64,000 nt of DNA. Source: Neobacillus massiliamazoniensis (lineage in GTDB: Bacteria; Bacillota; Bacilli; Bacillales; Cytobacillaceae). Each line of letters begins with the position of its first letter. Within the stretch, counting starts at the first letter, position 1. The translations under genes were made by a program, and so were the position numbers. The notes beneath the pieces were generated by a model. That model was not told where the DNA came from, made no database searches, and saw nothing but the letters and a program-made list of their open reading frames with translations. Below, piece after piece: positions 1 through 8,595 of this stretch. The DNA lies in assembly GCF_001048695.1 (NCBI RefSeq), contig NZ_CVRB01000002.1:930001-994000 (forward strand), read 5' to 3'.

Positions 1-1
1 T

Positions 2-340
2 GTTTGTGGTGAGCCGGTAAGGCTGGCAGCGCTTGAGGAGGAAGGGAAAAAGGTGGTCCATTGCCCTCGCTGTCTGGCTCATTGGCAAGGGAAACGCTTA
101 GAATGCGACCATTGCGGCAATGATGACCATCAAAAATTAAAGTTCTTGACCATTGAAGGAGATGCCATTTCACAAATCCAAGTTTGCGAGGTATGTAACG
201 GATATATGAAAGTAATCGATACGAGGCAATATATTACAAAGCCATCAGCAGCACAGATCGACTTAGACACCATTCATTTGGACTTTGTAGCCCAGCAAAA
301 TGGTTATCGGGCAGTTGGCGAGAAAAAAATAACGAATTAA
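2..340 (+). CDS. fdhE: FdhE-like formate dehydrogenase accessory protein (C-terminal part)
   Basis: The reading frame is open to the left edge, so only the C-terminal ~112 residues are present. Cys pairs are visible: CG at the edge (probably the end of a CxxC), then CPRC, CDHC and CEVC, spaced like the rubredoxin-like metal-binding half of FdhE. The ending, with DLDTIHLDFVAQQNGYR, matches the family pattern. FdhE proteins act as chaperones or sulfur-transfer/maturation partners for formate dehydrogenase, a molybdoenzyme. It lies 11 bp before mobA, so it is probably co-transcribed with the Moco genes. An internal GTG at 53 could be mistaken for a start, but the frame and the Cys pattern continue upstream of it. 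Confidence 0.85.
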   Translation, partial: VCGEPVRLAALEEEGKKVVHCPRCLAHWQGKRLECDHCGNDDHQKLKFLTIEGDAISQIQVCEVCNGYMKVIDTRQYITKPSAAQIDLDTIHLDFVAQQNGYRAVGEKKITN

Positions 341-351
341 GAGGTGGAATC

Positions 352-951
352 ATGAAGGCGGCTGCAATTATTTTATCCGGCGGGAAATCGAGCAGAATGG
401 GCACGAATAAAGCCCTCCTGAAAATTAATGAGAAAACCAATATTGAGAGAATTGTAGATAGGTTAAAGCCGCTTTTTGATGAAATGATCCTAGTTACAAA
501 TAATCCAAAGCAATATGAATTTTTGGAATTGAAAACGGTGACTGATCATTTTCCCGGCATGGGTCCGCTTGCAGGTGTGCATGCTGGGCTCGAGGCCAGT
601 TCCTATGAAACCAATTTTATCGTTGCCTGCGATATGCCGTTTGTTTTAGGGGAACTAGCCCGGGCCCTAGTGGACAAGAGCAGTGGTTATGATGCAGTGA
701 TTCCAGTCATTTTTGGAAAACAGCATCCTTTATTTGCAGTTTTCCAAAAAAGGCTTGTCCCAACTGTCGAGCAGTGCCTAAAGGAAGAGCGACTAAGGGT
801 GAAGAATTTGCTTGATCAGCTACATGTCCGTTACGTTACGGAAAATGACTTGACGGAGTTTGACCTTGCCCGTGTTTTTTTCAACATGAATCACCCAAAT
901 GAGTACGAAGATGCTTTAATGTGGGCCAAGAATGAGCAAGAGGGGAAGTAA
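352..951 (+). CDS. mobA: Molybdenum cofactor guanylyltransferase MobA
   Basis: This 199-residue protein is of normal family length. The N-terminal nucleotide-binding motif ILSGGKSSRMG is followed by a conserved Lys (NKALL), then GMGPLAGVHAGL and VACDMPF, whose Asp binds Mg-GTP in the family. It attaches GMP to molybdopterin-bound Mo to make the guanine dinucleotide cofactor used by enzymes such as formate dehydrogenase. A GAGGTGG ribosome-binding site precedes the ATG. It is the second gene of a tight Moco operon and moeA starts 5 bp after its stop. Confidence 0.95.
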   Translation: MKAAAIILSGGKSSRMGTNKALLKINEKTNIERIVDRLKPLFDEMILVTNNPKQYEFLELKTVTDHFPGMGPLAGVHAGLEASSYETNFIVACDMPFVLGELARALVDKSSGYDAVIPVIFGKQHPLFAVFQKRLVPTVEQCLKEERLRVKNLLDQLHVRYVTENDLTEFDLARVFFNMNHPNEYEDALMWAKNEQEGK

Positions 952-956
952 GGCAG

Positions 957-2189
957 ATGCAATTTTTCAAGGTAAAAACAGTCGAAGAGACATATGCCTT
1001 AATCGATGAAATGATTCCTTCCATTCAAGATGTGGAGGTCCGTTCACTTGAAGAAGCGCTCCACTATATCTTAGCCGAGCCGGTCGCAGCAACGGAAAAC
1101 GTCCCGGGCTTTGACCGTTCAACGGTGGACGGATATGCGGTAAAAGCCAAGGACACGTACGGTTCATCTGAATCAATGCCTGCATTTTTAACGGTTATCG
1201 GCGAAGTAAAAATGGGTGAAGGTGTCAGGCACCACATCGGGTCCAGTGAGGCAGTATATGTTCCAACAGGCGGGATGCTCCCTCCCGACAGCGACAGCGT
1301 CATCATGATCGAGCATTGTGAGGATATGGATGGTCTCCTCAATATATACAAACAAGTGGCACCGGGCGAAAATATCATCCGTGCCGGTGAAGATATTAGA
1401 AATGGAGATCTTCTTCTTCCGGAAGGGACGAAACTAAGGCCGCAGGAGTTAGGGGCACTTGCGTCGTTAGGGGTTACGCATGTCCGAGTGTACCGCAAAT
1501 TAAAGGTCGGTTACCTTTCATCCGGAGATGAGATCGTTCCCTATCAAACCAAAACGCTTTCCACCGGACAAATTCGTGACGTGAACTATTTAGCTATTTT
1601 AGGTCTGGCAAGCGAATGGGGTGTGGAGGTACTGTACGGTGGAATTGTTAAAGATGATATTTCTCAGTTTCAACAAAAAGCCCGCGAGCTGTATGACCAA
1701 GTTGATTGCTTAATTCTTTCCGGCGGCAGTTCAGTTGGGGTCAAAGACTATACAATTGAAGTTATTGAAGGGCTAGGCGAGCCTGGGGTGTTTGTTCACG
1801 GCATATCAATCAAGCCTGGGAAACCGACGATTCTCGCCCTGGCAGATGGAAAGCCCGTCATCGGCTTACCAGGGCACCCGGCATCAGCAATGATTATTTT
1901 TAAGCTTTTTGGCGAGCGCATTGTGAGAAAGCTGCAAGGGGAAAAAATTGCTAAGAAGCCTGACCGAATTTTTGCCCGAATGACGAAAAATATCCCCTCC
2001 TCTCCGGGGCGGTCAGATTATATTCGTGTCCGATTATTCGAGCTAAACGGCGAATGGTGGGCAGAACCCATCATTGGGAAATCAGGATTGATCACAACGC
2101 TCGTCAAAAGCGATGGCATTGTGGAGATTGCTTCAGAAAAAGAGGGTATTCTGCAAGGTGAGAATGTCCCTGTAATTCCATCGAGATAA
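957..2189 (+). CDS. moeA: Molybdopterin molybdenumtransferase MoeA
   Basis: This 410-residue MoeA has the standard layout: an N-terminal domain with GFDRSTVDGYAV, a central MoCF-binding-like domain with LSSGDEIV, SGGSSVGVKD and GLPGHPAS, and a short C-terminal beta domain. MoeA inserts molybdate into adenylylated molybdopterin in the cytoplasm. It sits between mobA and a second, longer MoeA-type protein, so this operon encodes two MoeA modules. The ribosome-binding site is weak (AGGCAG just after the mobA stop), which suggests translational coupling. Confidence 0.95.
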   Translation: MQFFKVKTVEETYALIDEMIPSIQDVEVRSLEEALHYILAEPVAATENVPGFDRSTVDGYAVKAKDTYGSSESMPAFLTVIGEVKMGEGVRHHIGSSEAVYVPTGGMLPPDSDSVIMIEHCEDMDGLLNIYKQVAPGENIIRAGEDIRNGDLLLPEGTKLRPQELGALASLGVTHVRVYRKLKVGYLSSGDEIVPYQTKTLSTGQIRDVNYLAILGLASEWGVEVLYGGIVKDDISQFQQKARELYDQVDCLILSGGSSVGVKDYTIEVIEGLGEPGVFVHGISIKPGKPTILALADGKPVIGLPGHPASAMIIFKLFGERIVRKLQGEKIAKKPDRIFARMTKNIPSSPGRSDYIRVRLFELNGEWWAEPIIGKSGLITTLVKSDGIVEIASEKEGILQGENVPVIPSR

Positions 2190-2202
2190 AGGGGGAACTG
2201 AC

Positions 2203-4131
2203 ATGAAGAACTTTGAGCGAAAAATATATTTAGAGGACAAACCCCGATCCGCAGCCAAGGAAGAACTTCTCGAGGCGTTCCAACAGACCCCTAAAACAGA
2301 GTATATCCCAGCTGCTGATACCTTAGGCCGTATCACCGCAGAACCGATTTTTGCCCGAATCTCGATGCCGCACTATCACGCCTCCGCGATGGATGGCATA
2401 GCTGTTGTCGCTGAAAGCACCTATTCTGCGCATGAGCAGAACCCACTTTTGCTTAAAAACGGTGAACAATTTCGCTATGTTGATACCGGGAACGCCATCC
2501 CCTCCCCGTTTAACGCAGTTATTATGATTGAGAATGTCCATGTTGTCGATGAGAAAACAATAGAGATTATTGAACCGGCTACTCCATGGCAGCATATTCG
2601 CCCGATTGGCGAAGATATTGTTCAAGAAGAAATGCTTTTTCCCCAGGGGCACACGATTCGACCGGCCGATATCGGTGTTTTACTCGCTTCCAGGCAAACG
2701 AAAATTCCGGTCGTGAAAAAGCCGGTTGTCACGATTATTCCTACAGGAAATGAGCTTGTTCCGGCTGATGCGGCTCTCGCGTCCGGACAAATTATCGAAT
2801 TCAACGGAACAGTATTTGCAAATTTTATCAAAGAATGGGGCGGCGAAGGCCGGCTTCATCCAATCGTTAAGGACGATCCTGAAAAAATTAAGCAAGCTCT
2901 GTCTCAGGCTGCAAATGATTCCGACATTGTTGTCATTAATGCCGGATCATCAGCGGGATCGAAGGACTATACTGTTCACATTATTGGTGAGTTAGGATCT
3001 GTTTTTACCCATGGTGTTGCTACTCGACCAGGTAAGCCTGTTATTTTAGGAAAAATTCATGATAAAATAGTAATCGGAGTACCAGGATATCCGGTTTCGG
3101 CCTACTTTGCGCTCGAATGGTTTGTCAAACCTTTGATCTGCAAGTATTTACAGATTCCTGAACCGAAACGGCAAACCTTATCCGTTAAACTCGGTCGTCG
3201 AATTGTGTCGACGATGGGTGCGGAGGATTTTGTGCGAATGAGCATCGGCTATGTGAATGGACAATATATGGCGAATCCGCTTACAAGAAATGCAGGGGTG
3301 ACGATGTCGTTTGTCAGAGCAGACGGCCTGCTCGTTGTGCCACCAAATGAGATTGGTTTGGAACAAGGCACGGTAGTCGAAGTCGAGCTGCTGCGGCCGC
3401 TTGAGGAGATAAAAAATGCAATTGTGTTTTGCGGCAGCCATGATCTAACCATTGACCTGTTGTCAGCCCAGTTAAAATCGTTGCGGACAGACATGAAAAT
3501 TGTCTCCTCCCATGTTGGTAGCATGGCAGGGCTGATGGCGATTCGCAAGGGAGAGGCCCATGTAGCGGGCGTTCATTTGCTCGATCCAGAGACAAAGCAA
3601 TACAATATTTCATATGTAAAAAAAGTATTGGCAGGGCAGGATGTTGTTCTATGCCCATTTTTAAAAAGAAAGCAGGGCTGGATTGTTCCGAAGGGAAATC
3701 CGCTCTGCATCACGAATGTGATCGATATTGCAGAAAAGAATGCTGATTTTGTAAATCGCCAAAAAGGCGCCGGTACGAGAATTTTATTTGACCTTTTACT
3801 AGATAAAGTGGGCTTGTCTTCCGAACAAATTAGCGGCTATGACCGGGAGATGTTCTCGCATCTGGCCGTTGCGGCTGAAGTAAAGGGCGGCACGAATGCT
3901 GTTGGCCTCGGAATTTTTCCAGCAGCTAAAGCGATGGAACTGGACTTTTTCCCAGTTGCTGATGAAGAATATGATTTAGTGATGACAAGAAGCTTCTACG
4001 AAAGTGAAAATGGCCGTTTTCTGTTGGAGCTTATCCATTCAGAGGTTTTTAAACAGCAGGTTAAAAAAATCGGCGGCTATGTCGTGGTGGAAAATACGGA
4101 GCCAAAGTTATTGACTAGGGCAGAAAGGTGA
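2203..4131 (+). CDS. MoeA-like protein fused to a periplasmic-binding-type domain
   Basis: This 642-residue protein has two parts. Residues 1 to about 400 form a second MoeA module (AMDGIAV, IPTGNELV, NAGSSAGSKD, GVPGYPVSA). Residues from about 405 to 642 resemble the substrate-binding (PBP-like) domain found joined to MoeA in many Firmicutes and archaea. There is no signal peptide, so the binding domain should act in the cytoplasm, perhaps sensing or delivering molybdate, tungstate or a cofactor intermediate; that is inference. The ribosome-binding site AGGGGGAA lies just before the ATG. Its stop overlaps the GTG start of moaE. Confidence 0.88.
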   Translation: MKNFERKIYLEDKPRSAAKEELLEAFQQTPKTEYIPAADTLGRITAEPIFARISMPHYHASAMDGIAVVAESTYSAHEQNPLLLKNGEQFRYVDTGNAIPSPFNAVIMIENVHVVDEKTIEIIEPATPWQHIRPIGEDIVQEEMLFPQGHTIRPADIGVLLASRQTKIPVVKKPVVTIIPTGNELVPADAALASGQIIEFNGTVFANFIKEWGGEGRLHPIVKDDPEKIKQALSQAANDSDIVVINAGSSAGSKDYTVHIIGELGSVFTHGVATRPGKPVILGKIHDKIVIGVPGYPVSAYFALEWFVKPLICKYLQIPEPKRQTLSVKLGRRIVSTMGAEDFVRMSIGYVNGQYMANPLTRNAGVTMSFVRADGLLVVPPNEIGLEQGTVVEVELLRPLEEIKNAIVFCGSHDLTIDLLSAQLKSLRTDMKIVSSHVGSMAGLMAIRKGEAHVAGVHLLDPETKQYNISYVKKVLAGQDVVLCPFLKRKQGWIVPKGNPLCITNVIDIAEKNADFVNRQKGAGTRILFDLLLDKVGLSSEQISGYDREMFSHLAVAAEVKGGTNAVGLGIFPAAKAMELDFFPVADEEYDLVMTRSFYESENGRFLLELIHSEVFKQQVKKIGGYVVVENTEPKLLTRAER

Positions 4132-4601
4132 AAAATTTGCGATACGAAATTTCAAAAGAACCAATAAACGTCCAAGCTGTTATTGATAAAGTCGTACAGC
4201 GTGAAGCGGGTGCGATCACGACCTTTATCGGCACCGTCAGGGAATTAACATATGGTAAGAAAACCTTGTTTTTAATTTATGAAGCATATGAGGCGATGGC
4301 TGTTAAGAAGCTTGAGCAAATCGGGACGGAAATTGAACAGCGCTGGTCGGGTGCAAAGGTTGCAATTACCCACCGGGTCGGGCGCCTCGAGATTACGGAT
4401 GTGGCAGTGGTCATCGCGGTTTCTACTCCGCACCGGGCTGATGCCTACGAAGCCAACCGCTATGCGATTGAGCGAATCAAAGAAATTGTCCCGATTTGGA
4501 AGAAAGAGCATTGGGAAGATGGCGAAGAGTGGGTCGGTAATCAGCTCGAAACCGTTTCCTATCCGAGCGGTAAACCAGAGGAGGCCGATGTTGATGAATA
4601 A
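4128..4601 (+). CDS. moaE: Molybdopterin synthase catalytic subunit MoaE
   Basis: This 157-residue protein has the family landmarks: an N-terminal AGAITTFIGTVR, HRVGRLEITDVAVVIAVS, and PIWKKEHWEDG, which carries the conserved catalytic-site Lys. MoaE with thiocarboxylated MoaD converts cyclic pyranopterin monophosphate to molybdopterin. The GTG start overlaps the preceding TGA (GTGA), and the 3' end overlaps moaD, so the three genes are translationally coupled. The stop lies inside the first codons of moaD. Confidence 0.95.
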   Translation: MKNLRYEISKEPINVQAVIDKVVQREAGAITTFIGTVRELTYGKKTLFLIYEAYEAMAVKKLEQIGTEIEQRWSGAKVAITHRVGRLEITDVAVVIAVSTPHRADAYEANRYAIERIKEIVPIWKKEHWEDGEEWVGNQLETVSYPSGKPEEADVDE

Positions 4602-4827
4602 GGTGTTGTTTTTTGCTCATTTGCGCGATGCAGTGGGTAAGGAATTTTTAATGCTGGATGCCTCTGGAAAGACCGTTGCCGAGCTAAAAGAGGATTTGTC
4701 CAATACCTATCACTTGCCAAAAATGGACACGGTTATGACGGCAGTGAATGAAGAGTTTGCGCCTGATGTGGTCATCATTGAAGACGGCGATGAAATTGCC
4801 TTCATTCCACCGGTGAGCGGGGGTTAA
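4594..4827 (+). CDS. moaD: Molybdopterin synthase sulfur carrier subunit MoaD
   Basis: A 77-residue ubiquitin-fold protein ending in the diagnostic Gly-Gly (PPVSGG), the site of adenylation by MoeB and of thiocarboxylation. The ATG at 4594 is preferred over the in-frame ATG at 4588 because GAGGAGG at 4578-4584 is then 9 bp away. It overlaps the 3' end of moaE by 8 bp, typical of a coupled moaE-moaD pair, and moeB follows after 2 bp. Confidence 0.93.
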   Translation: MNKVLFFAHLRDAVGKEFLMLDASGKTVAELKEDLSNTYHLPKMDTVMTAVNEEFAPDVVIIEDGDEIAFIPPVSGG

Positions 4828-4829
4828 AG

Positions 4830-5855
4830 ATGTCTATGTCTGAGCGGTATTCAAGGCAAGTCCTTTTTCCAGGAATCGGTAAAGAAGGCCAGGAAAAAAT
4901 CAGTAGGAAGCATGTGCTGATCATTGGGGCCGGCGCACTTGGCTCAGGAAGTGCGGAAATCCTTGTGCGAGCAGGAGTTGGAAAAATCACGATCGTCGAC
5001 AGGGATTATGTCGAAGCAAGCAATCTTCAGCGCCAGCAGCTTTACACAGAAGAGGATGTCGCGGAAAAGCTCCCTAAGGCCGCTGCGGCGGAAAAGCGCT
5101 TAAAGGCAATTAATTCTGATGTCATAATCCGGTCTATCATTGGCGATGCCACACCTGAGGTGCTGGAAGAGCTGATTGTCGGAGTCGACTTGATGCTTGA
5201 TGCCACCGACAATTTTGAAACGCGGATGGCAATGAACGATATAGCACAAAAATACGATGTTCCCTGGATTTACGGGGCCTGCGTCGGCAGCTTTGGGATG
5301 AGTTTTTCTATTATTCCTGGCAAAACCCCTTGTTTAAATTGTCTGCTGCGGACGATTCCGCTGCAGGGAATGACGTGCGACACCGGAGGGATTATTTCAC
5401 CTGCAGTGCAAATGGTGATTGCCCATCAAACAGCGGAGGCTCTAAAAATACTGGTCGAGGATTGGGATGCAGTCAGGACCTCATTTGTTAGCTTTGATGT
5501 ATGGCGAAACCAATACACAACGATGAAAATGTCAAAAGCAAAGTTTGCCGGCTGTTTGTCATGCGGTGAGGAACGGACTTATCCATATCTCGATCGTGAA
5601 AATATGACAAAAACAACGGTACTTTGCGGCCGTGACACAGTGCAAATCCGCCCGTCCTCTGTCCGTGGGCTATCTCTTGAACGTCTTGCTGAACAGCTAA
5701 GTGCGCTCGGCTACGATGTGAAAGGGAATCCCTATTTATTATCAGTGGAAATGGAAGCTGAGCGGATGGTGATTTTCCAAGACGGCCGCGCCCTCATTCA
5801 CGGCACAAAGGATTTAACCCATGCAAAATCAATTTATCAGAGGATATTAGGATAG
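4830..5855 (+). CDS. moeB: MoeB/ThiF-type adenylyltransferase
   Basis: This 341-residue E1-like enzyme has the Rossmann ATP-binding motif GAGALGSGSAEILVRAG, the DRDYVEASNLQRQ strand, LDATDNFETR, and two CxxC pairs (CLNC, CLSC) that bind zinc in the family. It should adenylate the MoaD C-terminus. About 75 extra C-terminal residues follow the second CxxC pair, as in several Bacillus ThiF/MoeB proteins, so it could also serve ThiS. The place directly after moaD favours MoeB. A second ATG lies two codons in. Confidence 0.9.
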   Translation: MSMSERYSRQVLFPGIGKEGQEKISRKHVLIIGAGALGSGSAEILVRAGVGKITIVDRDYVEASNLQRQQLYTEEDVAEKLPKAAAAEKRLKAINSDVIIRSIIGDATPEVLEELIVGVDLMLDATDNFETRMAMNDIAQKYDVPWIYGACVGSFGMSFSIIPGKTPCLNCLLRTIPLQGMTCDTGGIISPAVQMVIAHQTAEALKILVEDWDAVRTSFVSFDVWRNQYTTMKMSKAKFAGCLSCGEERTYPYLDRENMTKTTVLCGRDTVQIRPSSVRGLSLERLAEQLSALGYDVKGNPYLLSVEMEAERMVIFQDGRALIHGTKDLTHAKSIYQRILG

Positions 5856-5860
5856 TTCTC

Positions 5861-5890
5861 CCCCGTACCCGTTGTGGTACGGGGTTTTTG
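5861..5890 (+). terminator. Rho-independent terminator of the Moco operon
   Basis: A perfect 9-bp stem CCCCGTACC/GGTACGGGG with a 6-nt loop is followed by TTTTT, beginning 6 bp after the moeB stop. Confidence 0.93.
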
Positions 5891-6024
5891 GTCGTTACGA
5901 GAACGTGAGAGGTTATACTACAAATTCCAGAGAGTTATCTACAAAATCAGGAGTCCTTACTTCAATTTATAGGCATAGATGCAATTTCCGCATTCTTCAC
6001 TATCACATCCACCAAATTTCGACT

Positions 6025-6040
6025 TGTTTCACGTGGAACA
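6025..6040. promoter_or_regulatory. parS-type ParB (Spo0J) binding site
   Basis: The 16-mer TGTTTCACGTGGAACA reads TGTTCCACGTGAAACA on the other strand. As I recall it, this is the sequence of the parS site inside B. subtilis spo0J, and it has one mismatch to the perfect palindromic consensus. It lies in a 275-bp gene-free stretch between moeB and ywdI. Apart from this site and one TTATCTACA, I see nothing else definite in that stretch. Chromosomal parS sites load ParB and condensin near the origin; this neighbourhood lies in the origin-proximal part of the B. subtilis map. Confidence 0.85.
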
Positions 6041-6130
6041 TAGAAATATGTCGAATGGTCTAATTGTTCGAAAAAAAGGTCATACTCGTGTAAGATGGTA
6101 TTGAGAATGAATTTGTGAGGTATTTCAAAC

Positions 6131-6421
6131 ATGAATATATCTGTCAAAAAGCTATTAGCGAAAATAGAAGAGGAACTACAACTGGCAAAAAACAGTCCGC
6201 AGGAGGAGAGCTTGCGGGAAAAGATTTACTCTATAAAAATATTATGCGAGTTGATCTTGGCTGAAAAGCATGCGGTAACAGCACAAACCATACAGCCAGT
6301 CATACCACAGCCAACAGGATTCAATCAGCAGATAGTATTCCAGCAGCCTGTTCCCATCAATCAACCGAAAAAATTAGAGGTGGAAGACGGGGCAAACGGC
6401 GATTCATTATTTGATTTTTAA
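6131..6421 (+). CDS. ywdI: YwdI-like small protein (DUF5327 type)
   Basis: This 96-residue protein has a helical N-terminal half (KKLLAKIEEELQLAK, then REKIYSIKILCELILAEK) and a Gln/Pro-rich linker, and ends in a short acidic tail with DSLFDF. Its position immediately before ywdK matches the ywdI-ywdJ-ywdK order of B. subtilis, and the N-terminal pattern fits YwdI. No enzymatic function is known or suggested. GTGAGG lies before the ATG. Confidence 0.7.
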   Translation: MNISVKKLLAKIEEELQLAKNSPQEESLREKIYSIKILCELILAEKHAVTAQTIQPVIPQPTGFNQQIVFQQPVPINQPKKLEVEDGANGDSLFDF

Positions 6422-6438
6422 AAAGGGGATGATGGAAC

Positions 6439-6810
6439 ATGAAAACATTTATCATTATTGGGGCAATTAATGCCTTTTTGGCGGTGGCACTTGGAGCATT
6501 CGGTGCCCATGGATTAGCGAATAAGCTTGAGCCGAAGTATTTGGAGATTTGGAAAACAGGCGTAAACTATCAAATGTTTCATGCACTTGGAATGTTAGCA
6601 GTGGCTACAATACTTGGTCAATACGCAGCATGCTCGATATTCAGATGGTCAGGCTGGTTAATGTTGATTGGCGTAATTTTATTCAGCGGCAGCCTTTATG
6701 TACTAAGCTTAACGAAGATCAGCATTATCGGGGCCATTACACCTATCGGTGGGGTTTGCTTTTTAGCAGCTTGGCTTCTATTGGTTATTGGGGCCGTTAA
6801 AAATATGTAA
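6439..6810 (+). CDS. ywdK: DUF423 membrane protein YwdK
   Basis: This 123-residue protein has four predicted membrane segments. It contains the DUF423 hallmark GAFGAHGL near the N-terminus, followed by the Leu-rich helices of the family (WKTGVNYQMFHALGMLA, GVILFSGSLYVL, GGVCFLAAWLLL). It is an inner-membrane protein of unknown function. AAAGGGGATG is the ribosome-binding site, 17 bp after ywdI, so the two form a small operon. Confidence 0.9.
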   Translation: MKTFIIIGAINAFLAVALGAFGAHGLANKLEPKYLEIWKTGVNYQMFHALGMLAVATILGQYAACSIFRWSGWLMLIGVILFSGSLYVLSLTKISIIGAITPIGGVCFLAAWLLLVIGAVKNM

Positions 6811-6945
6811 ATAAGAAAAGCGGAAGCGCCCTGGTCAGCGGCGTATGGCCTCCTCGAAAAAGCTAACGCTTTTTCTTCGTGCGATGCTAATGCTGCCGAA
6901 GCTAGACAATTCTCGAAGTCGATTCGATATAAATTTTGGTGAGAT
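6811..6945. repeat. Dispersed palindromic repeat, family A, divergent copy
   Basis: It begins AGAAAAGCGGAAGCGCC and ends with GAAGCTAGACAATTCTCGA, the two ends of a repeat found about ten times in the window. The middle part differs from the standard ~130-bp copies. It fills most of the gap between the convergent ywdK and gerQ genes. Confidence 0.7.
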
Positions 6946-6986
6946 AAGAAGAAGAGGCATTGGTCCAGCAACCAATGCCGTTTTGT

Positions 6987-7475
6987 TTATCTTGGAGGAT
7001 AAGTCCCCATAGAAGGCCCTGCACCAAATGGATACTCATACTCGATCTCTTCACTAAAGGTAATGTAATCGACGGCTACCATTGGAATCAGGTACCGTGT
7101 TCCGGTTTGGGGGTCGCTTAAAATAACATGATCCCTTCCTGCTGCTTCGATAATCCCTCTAAACTCTTTTGCATTCCATTGGGTATTGCCCTCGAAGGTG
7201 GCAAATACGGTGACAAGCTTTCCTTTGTTTAGCCGTAAAATATTTTCGATATAGGATTGCTCAATGGGAAGCATTCCTGGAATTTGCTGCCCGGCGCCCG
7301 GAGCTGGCATGGTGGGCATGGTCGGCATAGTGGGAGCTCCTGCAGTCGAGAAGCCCGGCTGGCCGGCAAAAAAGGCTTGGTGTCCGCCCCCTCCCTGAAA
7401 GGTTTGTGCACCTTGCTGTCTTGTCGCTCCAGTATAAGGCTGCTGAAACCCTTGTGGATTGTAATATTGGTTCAT
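6987..7475 (-). CDS. gerQ: Spore coat protein GerQ
   Basis: This 162-residue protein has a Gln/Asn/Pro/Gly-rich N-terminal half, including MNQYYNPQGFQQPY and TMPTMPTMP. The conserved C-terminal GerQ domain follows (YIENILRLNKGKLVTVF, GIIEAAGRDHVILSD, YLIPMVAVDYITF). In B. subtilis GerQ is a coat protein needed for the cortex hydrolase CwlJ and is cross-linked by transglutaminase. An AGGAGG-like site (reverse of CCCCTCC) precedes the ATG. It is convergent with ywdK. Confidence 0.93.
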   Translation of the reverse strand: MNQYYNPQGFQQPYTGATRQQGAQTFQGGGGHQAFFAGQPGFSTAGAPTMPTMPTMPAPGAGQQIPGMLPIEQSYIENILRLNKGKLVTVFATFEGNTQWNAKEFRGIIEAAGRDHVILSDPQTGTRYLIPMVAVDYITFSEEIEYEYPFGAGPSMGTYPPR

Positions 7476-7668
7476 TTTTTCCCCTCCTAAAAATGAATAA
7501 ACGTATGGCCCAACATTCTATTCCTACTCTGCTAACCCCAAAGTGGTTCCATCGGGGTAGGATTTTTCTCCTCATTCCCATGAGAAGCTTCGGGACAGTT
7601 ACTAAAAACTCGCTGTTTAATAGTATGAAAGGATGGGGGAAAATATGACTTGCCAACGGGGTGAATAA

Positions 7669-7703
7669 TTAAAAAAAGCCCTCAGCATTTGCTGAAGACT
7701 TTT
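7669..7703 (-). terminator. Probable terminator of hemQ
   Basis: Read on the minus strand, an imperfect hairpin (CAGCA/TGCTG core with flanking AAAG/CTTT) is followed by a run of seven T, directly after the hemQ stop. The rest of the 7476-7668 gap shows no gene. Confidence 0.7.
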
Positions 7704-7708
7704 ATAAT

Positions 7709-8452
7709 TTAGACGTGAAGAAAGCTTGAAATCCGTTCTTCCTCGAGGATATTTCCTACAAAGAACGCTCCAAATTCACCATAGCGGGCGCTTACTTCAT
7801 CAAAACGCATTTCATAGATAAGCTTTTTAAATTGTAGGACATCGTCGGTAAACAGTGTGACTCCCCATTCATAGTCGTCAAAACCAACAGAACCAGTGAT
7901 GATTTGCTTAACTTTGCCTGCATATGTCCGGCCAATCATTCCATGGCTGCGCATCAGATTGCGGCGCTCCGCCATCGGCAGCATGTACCAGTTATCATTG
8001 CCCTGGCGGCGCTTATCCATTGGATAAAAACAAACATGCTTTGCTTTCGGAAGGATAGGATAAAGACGAGCTAACACATGTGGGTTTTGATAAGGGTCTT
8101 CCCCATCAGGCAAATAATTAGAAAGCTCGACGACCGAAACATAGGAATGTGCCGGAATCGTAAATTCCGCTAATTTTGTTTTGTTAAATTCTGTTTCGAT
8201 GGCGTTTATCTCTTCCATTGTCGGCCGTAAAATCATCATCATAAAATCAGCCTTTTGTCCGACAATTGTATACAAAGCATGACTGCCTTCTTTACGTTCC
8301 TGAACGGTATTCCATTTTTCAACTAGACTTAAAAACTCGTGAATGGCGGCTTGGCGTTCATCGCTAGAAAGCATTTTCCAAGTTGTCCAATCGACCGTGC
8401 GAAAGTCGTGTAAACAGTACCAACCATCAAGTGTTTGTGCTGCTTCACTCAT
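7709..8452 (-). CDS. hemQ: Coproheme decarboxylase HemQ
   Basis: This 247-residue protein belongs to the chlorite-dismutase-like family. HemQ converts Fe-coproporphyrin III to heme b with peroxide in Firmicutes. Visible are Tyr143 in YPMDKRR, the catalytic radical site of the family, the adjacent Lys147, and His170 in [12 protein letters not shown], the proximal heme ligand. The start at 8452 is chosen because AGGGGTGATA lies just upstream and the encoded [12 protein letters not shown] fits the family; a 48-residue in-frame extension has no support. It is divergent from pta, as in B. subtilis (ywfI-pta). Confidence 0.95.
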   Translation of the reverse strand: MSEAAQTLDGWYCLHDFRTVDWTTWKMLSSDERQAAIHEFLSLVEKWNTVQERKEGSHALYTIVGQKADFMMMILRPTMEEINAIETEFNKTKLAEFTIPAHSYVSVVELSNYLPDGEDPYQNPHVLARLYPILPKAKHVCFYPMDKRRQGNDNWYMLPMAERRNLMRSHGMIGRTYAGKVKQIITGSVGFDDYEWGVTLFTDDVLQFKKLIYEMRFDEVSARYGEFGAFFVGNILEEERISSFLHV

Positions 8453-8595
8453 TATTATCACCCCTATGTTATCATTCGCAATAACTATAACATAGTTTGA
8501 CCAAGGGATGCCTGAAAAAAACCTTACCGAATGAAAATTAAGGAAGAAGCAAATCATAAAGGAGTGGAATTTTTGAAAAATAAAGACTTTTGTCA

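Noticed and set aside
5872-6063. 63-codon open frame starting in the moeB terminator
   Set aside because: It begins inside the terminator hairpin, has no ribosome-binding site, and covers the parS site.
8470-8500. PerR or Fur box before hemQ
   Set aside because: Only about 10 of 15 bases fit the PerR consensus and no clear promoter could be placed around it.
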